Of a stretch of 6,741 nucleotides of DNA, positions 6,109-6,741 are shown piece after piece. The translations under genes and the position numbers were made by a program. The DNA comes from an uncultured Candidatus Udaeobacter sp. (lineage in GTDB: Bacteria > Verrucomicrobiota > Verrucomicrobiia > Chthoniobacterales > UBA10450), in NCBI GenBank assembly GCA_955652245.1, contig CATPAV010000127.1:1-6741 (forward strand), written 5' to 3'. Below the pieces are notes generated by a model that was not told where the DNA came from, searched no databases, and saw nothing but the letters and a program-made list of their open reading frames with translations. Every line of letters starts with the position of its first letter. The stretch's first letter is position 1.

Positions 6109-6112
6109 CGTA

Positions 6113-6741
6113 ATGAGCAAACGAAGCGCATCCCGATCCTCTGATCAGGAAGTCATGCGGCATCTTTCGCGCTCGCAGATTTTCAAAGATTACGAACGGG
6201 CTTTCAGCGAAGCCATGGGTTTGCCGCTTAATATCCGAGGACACGATTCGTGGTCGCCGGCACACCATGGAAAAGAAGATCGCGATTCATTGGCGTCAAT
6301 TCTGGCTCGTTTCAACAAGGCTCGCGCCGCGTGCTTAAGGGCCCAGACCAACGCGTCTCGAGAACCGGACTCGACAACGCGCACCGTTACCTGGTTTGCC
6401 GGACTCTCCGAAAGTGCAGTGCCGGTGTACATAGGGGACCACATTCTTGGTTTTCTCGAGACAGGCGAAGTGATGCTGAAGAACCCGACCAAGAAACACT
6501 TTGCGACCATTACCCGACAGCTCCGCGCGTGGGGCTACAAGACGGATTGGAAGCAGCTTGAGCGGGCTTATTTTCGGACGTGCGTTTTATCGCCGGACCG
6601 GTATCGCGCGATGTTGCGGCTGCTGAGTATTTTTGCGCAACACCTTTCGATCTTGTCGAATCAATTGGTCGTACGGCGCGAAAAGGACGAGTCCGCGAAC
6701 ATGGCGCGAGCGCGGCAATTCATCGAGAAGCATCAGGCGGA
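6113..6741 (+). CDS. AraC-family regulator with PocR-type sensor, 3' end outside window
   Basis: The frame is open to the right edge (209 residues plus two bases). Residues 18-187 match, from memory, the PocR-like sensory domain found before AraC helix-turn-helix domains in Verrucomicrobiota. It starts with SRSQIFKDYERAFSEAMGLPL (19-39), has HHGKED, then the core FAGLSESAVPVYIGDHILGF (95-114) with LETGEV, then LSIFAQHLSILSNQ (171-184), a helix that usually mediates dimerisation. ARARQFIEKHQA (198-209) is the normal first helix of the AraC DNA-binding domain, so about 90-100 residues should lie beyond the window. The protein would be a cytosolic ligand-responsive transcription factor. In relatives I recall a Cys-x2-Cys pair and a third Cys in the TCFAGL motif; here only Cys74 remains, with Arg71 and Trp94 at the other places. 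The start is uncertain: ATG 6113 is preferred, ATG 6002 adds 37 Arg-rich residues. The target genes are not evident; the divergent reductase is a candidate by position only. Confidence 0.85.
   Translation, partial: MSKRSASRSSDQEVMRHLSRSQIFKDYERAFSEAMGLPLNIRGHDSWSPAHHGKEDRDSLASILARFNKARAACLRAQTNASREPDSTTRTVTWFAGLSESAVPVYIGDHILGFLETGEVMLKNPTKKHFATITRQLRAWGYKTDWKQLERAYFRTCVLSPDRYRAMLRLLSIFAQHLSILSNQLVVRREKDESANMARARQFIEKHQA

Larger units (their letters stand above)
5574..6112. other. Gene-free stretch between divergent genes
   Basis: I see no convincing gene here on either strand. The left end should carry the reductase promoter; there an 8-base direct repeat, CGAACGTA, occurs at 5635-5642 and 5658-5665 (23-base period), a possible but weak operator. 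A long inverted repeat lies at 5796-5872. A purine-rich run follows it, with a TATAAA at 5841-5846. From about 5891 to 5940 the sequence is markedly AT/T-rich, the likeliest place for the regulator's promoter. From 6002 an in-frame ATG could extend the regulator gene leftwards; that part is Arg-rich and has no ribosome site, so I treat it as leader. Confidence 0.6.

Noticed and set aside
6190..6561. Open frames on both strands within the regulator gene
   Set aside because: The PocR/AraC-like frame is continuous through the region and carries recognisable motifs; the others do not.
1..6741. Mobile element, CRISPR array, toxin-antitoxin pair or defence island
   Set aside because: No transposase, integrase, regularly spaced repeats, or paired small genes are seen; the NYN and kinase-like genes stand alone, not next to known defence partners.

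Overview
The window looks like chromosomal DNA of a free-living Gram-negative-type bacterium, most likely a soil member of the Verrucomicrobiota. That lineage call is an inference. It rests on the PocR-type sensor preceding an AraC-type domain at the right edge, a twin-arginine-exported aldo/keto reductase, and a secreted protein ending in a Thr-Pro tail. None of these proves it. Base composition is moderately GC-rich, with AT-richer gaps. I see no IS element, CRISPR array, tRNA, rRNA or phage gene.

Layout, left to right: an OsmC-family protein (minus, reaching the left edge); a KirBac-type inward-rectifier potassium channel followed on the same strand by a small GYD-domain protein with a strong ribosome binding site; a small P-loop kinase-like protein (minus); a single-domain cupin (plus); a NYN/LabA-like nuclease-fold protein with a basic tail (minus); a small exported protein with a Thr-Pro tail (plus); a Tat-exported aldo/keto reductase (minus); a gene-free stretch of about 540 bases; and the N-terminal sensor part of an AraC-family regulator (plus, cut by the right edge).

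Strand changes at almost every gene. Apart from the channel/GYD pair, every gene is probably transcribed alone, and the window does not read as one pathway. Several products fit general housekeeping or stress roles: peroxide/thiol chemistry (OsmC), potassium flux (KirBac), metal-dependent cupin chemistry, RNA processing (NYN) and periplasmic redox (aldo/keto reductase). I found no convincing new multi-gene system. The points most worth a second look are the stacked palindromes just upstream of the secreted-protein gene, apparent cysteine loss in the PocR-type sensor, a histidine just after the channel selectivity filter, and Tat export of an NADPH-type reductase.
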